Shown: positions 35,145-44,361, counted from the first letter of the stretch. The stretch: DNA of 64,000 nucleotides from Leuconostoc carnosum (GCF_014207505.1 NZ_JACHGL010000001.1:1-64000); one strand, 5' to 3'. The notes: generated by a model not told the origin, from the sequence alone. Numbers and translations are program-made.

Positions 35145-35145
35145 A

Positions 35146-36243
35146 CTAAAATTGTAATAAATCTTTTGGCGTTTCCGTGAAAGGTACGAACCCATTCTTG
35201 CTCATATAACCCGAATCTTCAATGCGAACACCAGCAACGCCGGGTATGTAAATACCTGGTTCGATGGAAAAGACCATGTCTTCCTGTAATTCAAGATTAT
35301 TGCCAGCCATAATTGAAGGGAATTCGTGAACTGAAGTACCTAAACCATGTCCTAGACGATGTGAGAAGTATTCGCCGTAACCGGCTTTAGTAATGACATC
35401 ACGAGCTACTGCATCTAAATCACTAGCTGTCATACCAATTTTAGCTTTGGCCTGTGCTGTGCGTTGTGCTTCTAGTGTGACCGCATGTATTTCTTTTGCA
35501 TTATCGCTAACCTCCCCAAATGCCACAGTTCGAGTGGCATCAGAAGCATAACCTTCGGTGATAGTCCCTAGATCAAATAAGGCTAGCTCACCAGACTTGA
35601 GGCGACGTGTTGATGTCGAACCATGTGGATCAGCCGCATGATCACCAAACTGAAGTAAAGTATCAAAACTCATGGCTGGTACACCAGTCTTTTTTAATTG
35701 ATATTCCAACTCTGCTACGGCTTCGAGTTCAGAAATATTTTCAGCTAACGCTTCGAAACCAAAATTAAATGCACGATCAGCATCCCGACCGGCTGCCAGC
35801 ATATGTTTGATTTCAGCAGGCGTCTTTATCAAACGTAAGTGATTGATTTGATCCGTCACATCTGCATCAAAGGTTGCTTCAGGAAAAGCCTTTTTCAGCT
35901 CGCGTAACCGTGTAACCGTTAAATTATCGCCCTCAATGGCGAAATGTTTGCCATTAGTACGCGCTTTAATATGTTGTGTGAGTATTTCCCAAGGATTTTC
36001 TTGATCTTCATAACCAAAAGCAGGGTAATGCCAACCACTTTCTTTTATGCTATTAACTTCCAACGCTGGACCAAATATAAATGGGACGTTATCTGTTACA
36101 ATGACCAAAGCCAGCACACGCTCGATGGGATCAGATTCAAATCCAGATAAATAGGCAATATCGTGGAAATTTGTCAAAATAGCGCCACTTAGTGAGGATT
36201 TTTCGAGCCAAGTTGTAAGAGCTGCAATTTTTTCTGTATTCAT
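35146..36243 (-). CDS. pepQ: Xaa-Pro dipeptidase (M24 family)
   Basis: A 365-residue prolidase splitting X-Pro dipeptides. Pita-bread metal ligands are seen in FDLGTITEGYASDATRT (two Asp), HRLGHGLGTSVHE (His), FSIEPGIY (Glu) and VRIEDSG (Glu). CGGAG precedes the ATG. It is divergent from ccpA, the conserved LAB pair, and shares the spacer with the cre site at 36349, so it may be under catabolite control. Confidence 0.95.
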   Translation of the reverse strand: MNTEKIAALTTWLEKSSLSGAILTNFHDIAYLSGFESDPIERVLALVIVTDNVPFIFGPALEVNSIKESGWHYPAFGYEDQENPWEILTQHIKARTNGKHFAIEGDNLTVTRLRELKKAFPEATFDADVTDQINHLRLIKTPAEIKHMLAAGRDADRAFNFGFEALAENISELEAVAELEYQLKKTGVPAMSFDTLLQFGDHAADPHGSTSTRRLKSGELALFDLGTITEGYASDATRTVAFGEVSDNAKEIHAVTLEAQRTAQAKAKIGMTASDLDAVARDVITKAGYGEYFSHRLGHGLGTSVHEFPSIMAGNNLELQEDMVFSIEPGIYIPGVAGVRIEDSGYMSKNGFVPFTETPKDLLQF

Positions 36244-36348
36244 AAAATTACTCCGTTCTGTTTGTTAATCATATTCTATCACTTTGACTAGGATGTGTCT
36301 TTTCTTGTAACAAAAAGAAAATACGATGAAAACTTGTAAAAATAGCGT

Positions 36349-36385
36349 TGTAAGCGTTTGCAATTCTTGTTTTATTTGCTATAAT
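36349..36385 (+). promoter_or_regulatory. ccpA promoter with cre site over the -35
   Basis: TGTAAGCGTTTGCA (36349-36362, preceded by T) fits WTGNAANCGNWNNCA. The -35 TTTGCA (36357-36362), 17-nt spacer and extended -10 TGCTATAAT (36377-36385) form the ccpA promoter, so the cre overlaps the -35. This predicts negative autoregulation and possible effects on pepQ. Confidence 0.75.
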
Positions 36386-36450
36386 GAATGGAGGTATATT
36401 AATATTAGAATTGTTTTTTAACGATAAAATCAATAAAAGAAGGTCAAATC

Positions 36451-37476
36451 ATGCAAAAAAAAAGCTCAGCAACAATTTATGATGTCGCTAATCGTGTCGG
36501 TGTTTCATTAGCAACAGTATCACGTGTCGTTAATGGGAATAGCAATGTTCGTGAATCAACGAAACGTAAGGTGTTAGATGCTATTGAAGAGTTAGGTTAT
36601 CATCCTAACGCTGTAGCCCGTGGCTTGGCATCAAAGAAAACGACGACAATTGGTGTCGTCATGCCAGATGTGACAGATATGTACTACTCGGAATTAGCTC
36701 GTGGTATTGACGATGTTGCCAATATGTATCACTATGATGTTTTACTTACAAATACGGATGAAGATCCAGTACGTGAAACCATGGCTGTGAATAATTTGGC
36801 CAGTAAACAAGTCGATGGCATTATTTTTATGGGTAATGAGTTGGATAATGAAATAATTAATACCATTATTGGTGTTGATGCGCCTGTAGTATTGGCTGGT
36901 TCAGTCGATGAAGCAGGTAAATTACCAAGTGTCAATATTAATTATATTGACGCTGTGAAGGAAGCAACTGAAGCAATTATCAAAAATGGTCATACTCGTG
37001 TGGCACTGGTTACTGGACCCATGACACATGCGATTAATCGTTTACACCGATTGGTGGGTTACAAGGCAGCCTTAGAAGAAGCAGGACTGGAATTTGATGA
37101 GAGCTTATTATTTTCGGCACATCAAGATTATGCTTCAGGGTTACAAATAGCTGAAAAACTGTTTTTGGCTGAGGCTTCAGCAGCTGTGACATATGATGAT
37201 GAAATTGCGCTTGGTATTATGAATTACATGCGAGAACACGGTAAACGGATACCCGAGGATTTCGAAATTATTACAGCTAACGACACGAAGTTTACGATTA
37301 TTACGCGTCCACAATTGACATCAATTGGGCAACCTAAGTATGATATTGGCGCAGTTGCCATGCGTATGTTAACGAAACTCATGAATAATGAGGTAATTGA
37401 AGAAACACAAGTACAATTACCACATTCCTTAGAACGACGAGGTACCACAATTAATCCGAACCACGTCATACAGTAA
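36451..37476 (+). CDS. ccpA: Catabolite control protein A
   Basis: A 341-residue LacI/GalR-family global regulator acting with P-Ser-HPr. The N-terminal helix-turn-helix and hinge are ATIYDVANRVGVSLATVSRV, YHPNAVARGLASKKT. The periplasmic-binding-like core follows, and ALVTGPMTHAINRLHRLVGY is the expected ribose-binding-fold block. AGAAGG precedes the ATG. Identification as CcpA rather than another LacI protein rests on the pepQ neighbour and N-terminal sequence. Predicted targets in this window are its own promoter and lplA-pdhABCD. Confidence 0.95.
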   Translation: MQKKSSATIYDVANRVGVSLATVSRVVNGNSNVRESTKRKVLDAIEELGYHPNAVARGLASKKTTTIGVVMPDVTDMYYSELARGIDDVANMYHYDVLLTNTDEDPVRETMAVNNLASKQVDGIIFMGNELDNEIINTIIGVDAPVVLAGSVDEAGKLPSVNINYIDAVKEATEAIIKNGHTRVALVTGPMTHAINRLHRLVGYKAALEEAGLEFDESLLFSAHQDYASGLQIAEKLFLAEASAAVTYDDEIALGIMNYMREHGKRIPEDFEIITANDTKFTIITRPQLTSIGQPKYDIGAVAMRMLTKLMNNEVIEETQVQLPHSLERRGTTINPNHVIQ

Positions 37477-37590
37477 ACTAATTGAAATGTTATTGAAATG
37501 ATTGACATAATTTGTTAATGAAAGTAGACTATAATGTGTAGTTTACTTTTTTATTTTGATGGTAAAGTAAATATTAACTATTGGGGATTT

Positions 37591-37608
37591 ATGGATACTA
37601 AATCATGA
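37591..37608 (+). CDS. Five-codon upstream reading frame (MDTKS) coupled to oatA-like gene
   Basis: ATG GAT ACT AAA TCA TGA, preceded by GGGG 4 nt upstream, and its TGA overlaps the ATG of the acyltransferase as ATGA. The main gene has no closer Shine-Dalgarno, so this tiny frame may drive its translation by re-initiation. Not a functional protein by itself. Confidence 0.35.
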   Translation: MDTKS

Positions 37609-39476
37609 AAAATAAAACAAAACGTTACATTACTGGGTTTGACGGGCTTCGCGCGTTAGCAGTTATTGGTATTCTCTTATTTCATTTAATGCCAACAAAA
37701 ATTTTCGGTGGTTGGTTGGGTGTACCACTTTTTTTTGTGATTTCGGGATACTTAATCACAGACTTGTTAATTCAGGAATATGATCGTACAGGTGGAATTG
37801 CACCCTTGCAATTTTATAAACGGCGATTAAAGCGTTTATATCCTGCTTTAATTGTTATGCTGTTGATTACAACAGCGGTTATATTATTATTTGATAAAGA
37901 GTTAATGTATAATTTACGTTATATTATTTTGACTAATGTCACTTATACTTATAATTTTTGGGCTATTAATAATGGGCAATCTTATTTTCAACAGTTTGCT
38001 GGGGAGTCACCGTTTACACATCTGTGGTCGTTAGCCATTGAAGGTCAATTCTATTTTATTTGGCCATTTATTGTGTGGTTTTTACTCAAAAAGAACTTGA
38101 AAAAGTACCATATTTCACTTACTTTGCTTATTATTTCAATTATTAGTGCACTTTTGATGGGGATTTTATACCATCCTTCAGCAATTAATCGTGTGTATTA
38201 TGGTACAGATACACGAATATTTGCGATTGTAATAGGTGCGGCACTAGCTTTTGTTTGGCCTTCAATGCGATTGGCTCAATATCCTAAAAAAGAAACACGT
38301 CGTTATTTGAATGCTATTGGTACTGGTGCATTTATCATGATGGTTGTTGGGATGATTTTTTTGAACGGGCAGGCAGCTGCAACCTACAAAGGATTGATGT
38401 ATTTATTTACTTTGGATGTGGCGGTGCTTGTCGCTGTTACAGCTCATCCAGCGTCGTGGTATTCTAAACTACTAGATCAAAAGGTGTTGAATTATTTAGG
38501 CACACGATCATATAGTATTTATTTATATCAATTACCAATCTTTATTTTTTATGAAAAGTTCATACCACACTATCAACCAACACTATTTCATATGGTCATA
38601 GAAGTAGTTCTTGTTTTTCTGGTCAGTGAGCTGAGTTATCGTTACATTGAAAATGTTTTTCGTTACGGCGTACAGTGGCACCAAGTGAATGACTGGTTGC
38701 TGCGATCACGTAATCGCTTTTTCATAGTAACTACGCCAATCACCGTGTTCCTTTTGTTTATTGCTTTTGGTTTAACTGATAAACGCGCTGGGCTACCGCA
38801 ACCACCAACTCAGTTACAACAAAAATTAACGAAGAATATCACTGAAGTTGACAAGCGCAACAAATTAGCTGATCAGGAAGAAAAAGCGTCTAAGCATGAG
38901 AAAAAGATGGGTGTTTCTCAAAAATTATCAAAAGAAGACCAAAAGATTGTCTCTGATTATCACGTTAAGCCAACACAATATTTAGCTTTTAAATCCATGT
39001 CATTTACTGCAATTGGTGATTCGGTCATGTTAGATGCTGGACCTTATTTACAAGATAGTAATCCCAAAATTCATGTTGATGCAGAAGTTGGTCGGCAAGC
39101 CTACCAAGCAACAGATATTGTTGCAGAGATGGCTCAGAATGATAAGTTAGCCACTAATGTTTTAATGGGGTTAGGGACGAATGGCGATATCAAACGTCAT
39201 GATTTAGATTTGATGATGAAAAGTATTGGGAAGAAAAGACAAGTTTATTGGATGAATAATTTTGTTCAAAGTAAACCATGGCAAAATAGTAATAATCAAA
39301 TGTTAGAAGCGGCGCAAAAAGATTATAAAAATCTACATGTGATTGATTGGTATAGCTTAGCCAAGAAAAATACAAATTGGTTAGCTGATGACGGCGTTCA
39401 CCAAGGGCAGATTGGGGATTTTAATTATGTTCGGTTATTGATTGAGAAAACTGCCGAAGTTAATCATATTAAATAA
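37605..39476 (+). CDS. OatA-like peptidoglycan/cell-surface O-acetyltransferase
   Basis: A 623-residue protein in two parts. Residues about 1-390 are an acyltransferase-3 membrane domain with about 11 helices (GFDGLRALAVIGILLFHL, RFYKRRLKRLYPAL-like KRRLKRLYPALI). Residues about 460-623 are an extracellular SGNH-hydrolase-like domain with block I IGDSVMLDAG (Ser), the LGTNGD block and DGVHQG (catalytic Asp and His). This arrangement is that of OatA, which O-acetylates muramic acid and gives lysozyme resistance. LAB have several paralogues (OatA, OatB and teichoic-acid enzymes), so no symbol is given. Confidence 0.86.
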   Translation: MKNKTKRYITGFDGLRALAVIGILLFHLMPTKIFGGWLGVPLFFVISGYLITDLLIQEYDRTGGIAPLQFYKRRLKRLYPALIVMLLITTAVILLFDKELMYNLRYIILTNVTYTYNFWAINNGQSYFQQFAGESPFTHLWSLAIEGQFYFIWPFIVWFLLKKNLKKYHISLTLLIISIISALLMGILYHPSAINRVYYGTDTRIFAIVIGAALAFVWPSMRLAQYPKKETRRYLNAIGTGAFIMMVVGMIFLNGQAAATYKGLMYLFTLDVAVLVAVTAHPASWYSKLLDQKVLNYLGTRSYSIYLYQLPIFIFYEKFIPHYQPTLFHMVIEVVLVFLVSELSYRYIENVFRYGVQWHQVNDWLLRSRNRFFIVTTPITVFLLFIAFGLTDKRAGLPQPPTQLQQKLTKNITEVDKRNKLADQEEKASKHEKKMGVSQKLSKEDQKIVSDYHVKPTQYLAFKSMSFTAIGDSVMLDAGPYLQDSNPKIHVDAEVGRQAYQATDIVAEMAQNDKLATNVLMGLGTNGDIKRHDLDLMMKSIGKKRQVYWMNNFVQSKPWQNSNNQMLEAAQKDYKNLHVIDWYSLAKKNTNWLADDGVHQGQIGDFNYVRLLIEKTAEVNHIK

Positions 39477-39497
39477 AACATCTTCGGATGTTTTTTT
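39475..39497 (+). terminator. Terminator after oatA-like gene
   Basis: Stem AAACATC/GATGTTT with UUCG-type tetraloop TTCG and seven T. Confidence 0.9.
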
Positions 39498-39585
39498 ATT
39501 TTAGAGCCATTGAGACAGAAAATAACTTGTAAAATAGATGTATTTAATTTAGAATGGTTATAAATAAAGATTTTAGGGGGGATCT

Positions 39586-40935
39586 ATGTTTAAAAACATA
39601 CGGCAATTAACACCATTTTCCTTGGGACTATTGTCGATAGCTTTTATCATGTCAATCAGTCAATCAACAATGACAACAGCTTATCCAATTTTGATGGCGA
39701 GTTTTCATGTGGATGCGAGCACGGTACAGTGGTTAACAACTGGGTTTATGGTGGCGATGACTTTAGTGATGCCACTTAGTCCTTGGTTATTGGATAATAT
39801 CACATTAAAAACATTGCTAAACATTATTGTTGCAGTCTTTTTAGTTGGTACAGGAATTGCTATGGTAACACCCAGTTTTGCAGGGATTATTATAGGTCGC
39901 CTGTTAGAAGGTATCGCAGTAGGTGCGCTATTTCCCACATTTCAAAGTGTTATCATGGAAAATACTGATAAAGAAAAACGTGGTGTGACGATGGGGGTAG
40001 TTGGCCTAGTTATGGGTTCCGCATTAGCAGTTGGTCCAATTATTTCAGGTATTGTTTTGCAATGGATTTCATGGCGTGCATTATTTGCGCTATTTTTCAT
40101 TGTTCTAGCGATATTAATTATCAGTTTACAGCGCGTGATTCAAAATACACATCGTATTAAACGGTCGAAATTTGATTGGTTGTCTGCAATAACACTTATC
40201 GGATTTGGTGGTGTATTATATGCAATTGCCAGTTTACCAACGAGTGGGCTAACTGTCTTTTGGTGGCTAGTGATGGTTGGGAGTTTAGTTTTATTGGCGT
40301 TATTTGTTACTCGTCAACTTAAATTAAAGCAACCGTTTTTAGATTTAATGGTTTTTAAATATCAAGGATTTATACCTGCAATGTTGCTAACTGGATTATC
40401 TTATTCGGGGTTAATCATTGCAACAGTCTTGATGCCGCTTTTTTATCAGCGCGTTTTTAATTTGACACCGCTTTGGTCGGGGCTACTCATGGTGCCCGCA
40501 GCTGTATTCCTGAGTCAACTGAATCCACGTGCTGGACGTTTATTAAATCAAATTGGTTTGAAAAAACTTGTCTATTTGGGCATGACGATGATGATCATTG
40601 GTTACAGTTTACTAGGTGTTTTTGGTACTCAATCTTGGATTTTTGGTTTAGTGGCAGCCATGTTGTTAGAAGGTGGTAATGCGTTTATTATGATGCCTGC
40701 TGTAACAGCGGCTAATAATGCACTGCCAAAACATTTAGTGAGTCATGGTACGGCCATTGTGACAACGATGCGTCAAGTTATTGGTGCAGGAAGTGTCGTA
40801 GTTGCTTCAATTTTGGTCACGACATTTAATCAATCAATGACTATTGGTCAATCACTTTCTTTGACAAGTGGTTGGTTTATATTGGTACCAATAATTGGCT
40901 TGTTGATGACTAAATATATTCGTGAGCACAAATAA
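39586..40935 (+). CDS. MFS transporter, DHA2-like
   Basis: A 449-residue multidrug-type transporter. It has QSTMTTAYPILM in helix 1, VQWLTTGFMVAMTLVMPLS in helix 2, GRLLEGIAVGALFPTFQS, and motif C-like GPIISGIVLQWISWRALF. These match EmrB/LmrB-like permeases, with about 13-14 helices. TTAGGGGGG precedes the ATG. Monocistronic; substrate unknown. Confidence 0.85.
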   Translation: MFKNIRQLTPFSLGLLSIAFIMSISQSTMTTAYPILMASFHVDASTVQWLTTGFMVAMTLVMPLSPWLLDNITLKTLLNIIVAVFLVGTGIAMVTPSFAGIIIGRLLEGIAVGALFPTFQSVIMENTDKEKRGVTMGVVGLVMGSALAVGPIISGIVLQWISWRALFALFFIVLAILIISLQRVIQNTHRIKRSKFDWLSAITLIGFGGVLYAIASLPTSGLTVFWWLVMVGSLVLLALFVTRQLKLKQPFLDLMVFKYQGFIPAMLLTGLSYSGLIIATVLMPLFYQRVFNLTPLWSGLLMVPAAVFLSQLNPRAGRLLNQIGLKKLVYLGMTMMIIGYSLLGVFGTQSWIFGLVAAMLLEGGNAFIMMPAVTAANNALPKHLVSHGTAIVTTMRQVIGAGSVVVASILVTTFNQSMTIGQSLSLTSGWFILVPIIGLLMTKYIREHK

Positions 40936-40962
40936 AATATGATTATTCGTGTATACTTCTCT

Positions 40963-40987
40963 AAAAAAGACTTTACAGTCTTTTTTT
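40963..40987 (+). terminator. Terminator after MFS gene
   Basis: Stem AAAAAAGACT/AGTCTTTTTT with loop TTAC. Confidence 0.85.
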
Positions 40988-41023
40988 ATTAACTTAAAAT
41001 AGAGAGTAGAAACGAGGCAGATT

Positions 41024-41743
41024 ATGACAACATTATATCAACATGGTACGTTAGCGCAACTTATGGCCAAAGAAATGGCAGGTACCATCACGATTCAGGA
41101 GTTGAAAAAGCACGGTGATACCGGTATTGGCACTCTGGACGGATTAGATGGTGAGGTTATTTTTCTGGCAGGTGAGACATATCAAGCAGATAGTACCGGT
41201 ACTGTTAACCATATTACAGATGAGTTAACGACACTGCCATTTGCAACAGTCCATTTTGATGAATTAGCAACAAGTTCAGAATTGAATTTGAACAAAGTAG
41301 CATTTGAAAATCTTTCAGATATATTAAGTAATCAACAAATTACCAACGTTTTTTCTGCATTAAAAGTACATGGACAATTTTCGCGTGTACATGTTCGTAT
41401 TGCACCCAAACAATCAAGACCATATCCTAGCCTATTAGAAGTGGCACAGATGCAACCAGAGTTTGAGCGAGAGAATGTTGCTGGCACGTTGTTGGGTTAT
41501 TATTCACCAGCTGTGTTTGGCGGTGTTTCAGCACCAGGTTGGCATTTGCATTTTCTATCAGATGATCATACATTTGCAGGTCATGTATTAGATTTTTCAG
41601 CTGTTTCAATCATTGGTACGTTACAAATATTTGATGATTTTATTCAACATCTACCTGTTGAAAATTCGGCCTTCCGATCAATTAATCAAGATATGTCTGG
41701 TTTGCATGAAGGTATTGAAGCGAGCGAAGGTGGTAAACGATAA
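41024..41743 (+). CDS. alsD: Alpha-acetolactate decarboxylase
   Basis: A 239-residue zinc enzyme converting alpha-acetolactate to acetoin, lowering pyruvate and acid load and preventing spontaneous diacetyl formation. Zinc ligands are in GWHLHFLSDDHTFAGHVLDF (two His in HLH and one in GHV). No acetolactate synthase is adjacent. ACGAGG precedes the ATG. It overlaps udk by 1 nt. Confidence 0.94.
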   Translation: MTTLYQHGTLAQLMAKEMAGTITIQELKKHGDTGIGTLDGLDGEVIFLAGETYQADSTGTVNHITDELTTLPFATVHFDELATSSELNLNKVAFENLSDILSNQQITNVFSALKVHGQFSRVHVRIAPKQSRPYPSLLEVAQMQPEFERENVAGTLLGYYSPAVFGGVSAPGWHLHFLSDDHTFAGHVLDFSAVSIIGTLQIFDDFIQHLPVENSAFRSINQDMSGLHEGIEASEGGKR

Positions 41744-42372
41744 TGGGACAAAAACCATTAGTAATTGGTGTGACTGGCGGCTCAGGTTCCGGTAAAACAA
41801 CTGTAAGTCGTGAGTTGGTGGCGCGTATTGCTGATTACCATCCAGTTTTTCTACAGCAAGATGCTTATTATCGTGATCAATCTGATAAGCCTTTTGCAGA
41901 GCGGATTAAAACCAACTATGATCATCCTGATTCATTTGAAACAGATCTTTTCGTGGCTGATTTACAACGGTTATTGCGTCATCGGTCGATTAATAAACCA
42001 GTGTATGATTATGAACAGCACACACGTTCGAGCGAAGTGATTACTGTAGCACCATCTGATGTGATTATTGTTGATGGTGTATTGTTGTTTAATGACAGTC
42101 GCGTACGTGATTTATTAGATTTGAAAGTCTATGTTGATACAGACGATGATATTCGTTTCTTGCGTCGTTTGGAAAGAGATATTGAAGAGCGTGGGCGTAC
42201 AGTTCATGGTGTGATCGAACAATATTTACAAACGGTGAAACCAATGTATCATCAGTTTGTTGAGCCAACAAAGCGTTACGCTAATATTATTGTCCCTGAA
42301 GGTGGCAAAAATAAGGTAGCTATTGATATGATTGCTAATCAAATTTTAGCTATGTTGAAAAAATTTGACTAA
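41743..42372 (+). CDS. udk: Uridine kinase
   Basis: A 209-residue kinase phosphorylating uridine and cytidine in pyrimidine salvage. The P-loop is GGSGSGKTT (residues 12-20), then FLQQDAYYRDQS and NYDHPDSFETDL, hallmarks of the family. Coupled to alsD by a TAATG overlap, a pairing without an obvious metabolic reason. Ends at a bidirectional terminator shared with the rpiR gene. Confidence 0.95.
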   Translation: MGQKPLVIGVTGGSGSGKTTVSRELVARIADYHPVFLQQDAYYRDQSDKPFAERIKTNYDHPDSFETDLFVADLQRLLRHRSINKPVYDYEQHTRSSEVITVAPSDVIIVDGVLLFNDSRVRDLLDLKVYVDTDDDIRFLRRLERDIEERGRTVHGVIEQYLQTVKPMYHQFVEPTKRYANIIVPEGGKNKVAIDMIANQILAMLKKFD

Positions 42373-42421
42373 AAAAGCATTGTTGCCACATCTTTTTGAA
42401 GATATGGTAACAATGCTTTTT
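42372..42421. terminator. Long bidirectional terminator between udk and rpiR
   Basis: Outer stem AAAAGCATTGTT/AACAATGCTTTT and inner stem ATCTT/AAGAT with small internal loops. Confidence 0.88.
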
Positions 42422-43271
42422 AGTGTTCACGAGTTTCTTCAATGACATCGCGCATCGTGTCAACAACTTCTTGTGTTTCGCGCGATAGTTGTGAGCCGAC
42501 AAGGGTAAACAATGTATCAATAATAGTAATCTGAGCAATTAATGAACTCATAGATTCACTCCGGAAATTGACTTCTTCTGCCAAAGATAACAAAACAAGA
42601 TCGGCTATTTTAGCAAGTGGTGATTCTGGAAATGATGTTATAGCAATAATTTTAACATGATTTTCATGCAATTTTTGTGCAATCAAAAGTGTATCTTTGT
42701 TACGACCAGAATGTGAAATAATAACGGCTACATCGTGTTTATCTAATCTAACTGCTTGCATGAGCTGTACATCGTAATCCGGATGAGCAATCACATCAAT
42801 TGGTGTACGAAGGAATTTATGGTAGGCATTAAATGCTACTAATGAGGAGCCACCGATACCAAAAAATCCAACACGGTGAGCCGTAATAAGTTCATGGGTT
42901 GCCTGGTCGAGTTGCGCTGCTGTGAGACTATCAATTGTAGCAGATAAGGCATTTTCTGCACCACGAAATACTTTTTTGGCGATGGCAACAGTATTGTCGT
43001 TATCAGAAATTTCACCAAAAAAATCGGTTGGCGTGTCTTCTATCATCGCATTTGCCAGTGTAAATGAAAAATCACGAAAAGAGTCAAACCCAATTTTTTT
43101 AACAAAGCGAGAAATGGTCGCTGTTGAGACGCCAGAACCATCAGACATTTCTTGGATATTGGCTTCTTTAGCTGCCAAAGTATGATTGATAATAAAATTG
43201 ATTAACTTTTGTTCAGTTATATTATATTGTTTACGTTGTGCCCGTAATTGGGCAATAATATTATTTGACAT
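42420..43271 (-). CDS. MurR/RpiR-family regulator of the gluconate locus
   Basis: A 283-residue regulator. The N-terminal helix-turn-helix is at about residues 35-60 (IQEMSDGSGVSTATISRFVK), and the C-terminal SIS sugar-phosphate-binding domain is at about 125-255 (RVGFFGIGGSSLVAFNAY, VIISHSGRNKDTL). GGAGTAG precedes the ATG. It is divergent from gnd-gntK-gntP, and two inverted-repeat sites lie in the 131-nt spacer, so it probably senses 6-phosphogluconate or a related phosphate and controls that locus. Confidence 0.88.
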   Translation of the reverse strand: MSNNIIAQLRAQRKQYNITEQKLINFIINHTLAAKEANIQEMSDGSGVSTATISRFVKKIGFDSFRDFSFTLANAMIEDTPTDFFGEISDNDNTVAIAKKVFRGAENALSATIDSLTAAQLDQATHELITAHRVGFFGIGGSSLVAFNAYHKFLRTPIDVIAHPDYDVQLMQAVRLDKHDVAVIISHSGRNKDTLLIAQKLHENHVKIIAITSFPESPLAKIADLVLLSLAEEVNFRSESMSSLIAQITIIDTLFTLVGSQLSRETQEVVDTMRDVIEETREH

Positions 43272-43306
43272 AATGTTCTACTCCAATAGTTTAATAATAC
43301 AAGATA

Positions 43307-43354
43307 CGAAAAGAATTTTCAATATTGGGGTTGCAAAGTGTAAAAAATTTTCAT
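43307..43354. promoter_or_regulatory. Pair of RpiR-type operator candidates
   Basis: Two similar inverted-repeat sites, CGAAAAGAATTTTCAA (43307-43322) and TGTAAAAAATTTTCAT (43339-43354), are 32 nt apart, about three helical turns. The second fills the gnd promoter spacer and touches the -10. GAAA-TTTTC-like palindromes are usual for RpiR proteins. Confidence 0.6.
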
Positions 43355-43359
43355 ATAAT
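43331..43359 (+). promoter_or_regulatory. gnd promoter
   Basis: TTGCAA (43331-43336), 17-nt spacer, TATAAT (43354-43359). Confidence 0.8.
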
Positions 43360-43402
43360 TAAGTAGTAATAAAAACACAGAAAATAAAGAGGTATGTAAA
43401 CA

Positions 43403-44311
43403 ATGAAGTTTGCGATGATCGGCCTTGGTAAGATGGGCTTGAACTTGGTTAAGAACGCCGTTGATAACGGTCATGAAGTTGTTGCGTTTGATTTAAACGC
43501 TGACTTCGTAAAGGAAGCAACGGATTATTCTGACAAAATCGACGGTGCATCAGACATCGACGATATGTTGTCAAAGTTGCCTTCACCCAAAGCTGTTTGG
43601 GTAATGGTACCAGCTGGTGTACCAACAAACTCAACGATTGATACTTTGATTGAAAAGATGGACAAGGGTGACATCATTATTGATGGTGGTAACTCTAACT
43701 ACAAGGACAACTTGGAACAAAACAAGCGCACAAGTGCTGCAGGTATTAAGTTCTTCGATGCCGGTACTTCTGGTGGTATGAGTGGTGCTCGTAACGGTGG
43801 TAACTTCATGATTGGTGGCGATGATGCCGAAGCATGGCAAGTTATCGAACCATTGTTCAAGGCAATTGCTGAAGAAGATGGCTACTTGTATACAGGTCGC
43901 TTGGGATCAGGTCATTATTTGAAGATGGTCCACAATGGTATCGAATACGGTATGATGCAAGCTATTGCTGAAGGTTTCGAAGTACTTGAAGCTTCACAAT
44001 TCGACTACGACTATGAAGCTGTTTCAAAGTTGTGGAACCACGGATCAGTTATCCGCTCATGGTTGATGGAATTGGCCGAAGAACAATTTGCCAAGGATCC
44101 TCACTTGGATGCCATTGCTGGTCGTATGCACTCATCTGGAGAAGGTAAGTGGACAGTTCAAGAATCACTAGATCTTGATGTACCAGCACCAGTTATTTAC
44201 CTATCATTGGCAATGCGTTACCGTTCATTGCAAGATGATACATTTACTGGTAAGGTTGTTTCAGCTTTGCGTAACGGCTTCGGTGGTCATGCAATAGATT
44301 CAGCTAAGTAA
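43403..44311 (+). CDS. gnd: 6-Phosphogluconate dehydrogenase, short form
   Basis: A 302-residue decarboxylating dehydrogenase giving ribulose 5-phosphate, CO2 and NAD(P)H, a central step of the phosphoketolase pathway. The Rossmann motif is GLGKMGLN; substrate blocks are GGMSGARNGGNF and GHYLKMVHNGIEYGMMQ. At 302 residues it belongs to the short GntZ/YqeC-type group that often prefers NAD+, not the 470-residue form. Codons are strongly biased (Lys nearly all AAG, Leu mostly TTG, Asn mostly AAC), unlike neighbours, as expected of a very highly expressed gene. Confidence 0.94.
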   Translation: MKFAMIGLGKMGLNLVKNAVDNGHEVVAFDLNADFVKEATDYSDKIDGASDIDDMLSKLPSPKAVWVMVPAGVPTNSTIDTLIEKMDKGDIIIDGGNSNYKDNLEQNKRTSAAGIKFFDAGTSGGMSGARNGGNFMIGGDDAEAWQVIEPLFKAIAEEDGYLYTGRLGSGHYLKMVHNGIEYGMMQAIAEGFEVLEASQFDYDYEAVSKLWNHGSVIRSWLMELAEEQFAKDPHLDAIAGRMHSSGEGKWTVQESLDLDVPAPVIYLSLAMRYRSLQDDTFTGKVVSALRNGFGGHAIDSAK

Positions 44312-44337
44312 TATAAAAACAGTTCTATTCAGGAACA

Positions 44338-44361
44338 ATGCTCCCGCTAAGGGAGCTTTTT
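44338..44361 (+). terminator. Terminator after gnd
   Basis: Stem GCTCCC/GGGAGC with 5-base loop GCTAA and five T. It separates the highly expressed gnd from gntK and may act as partial attenuation. Confidence 0.82.
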
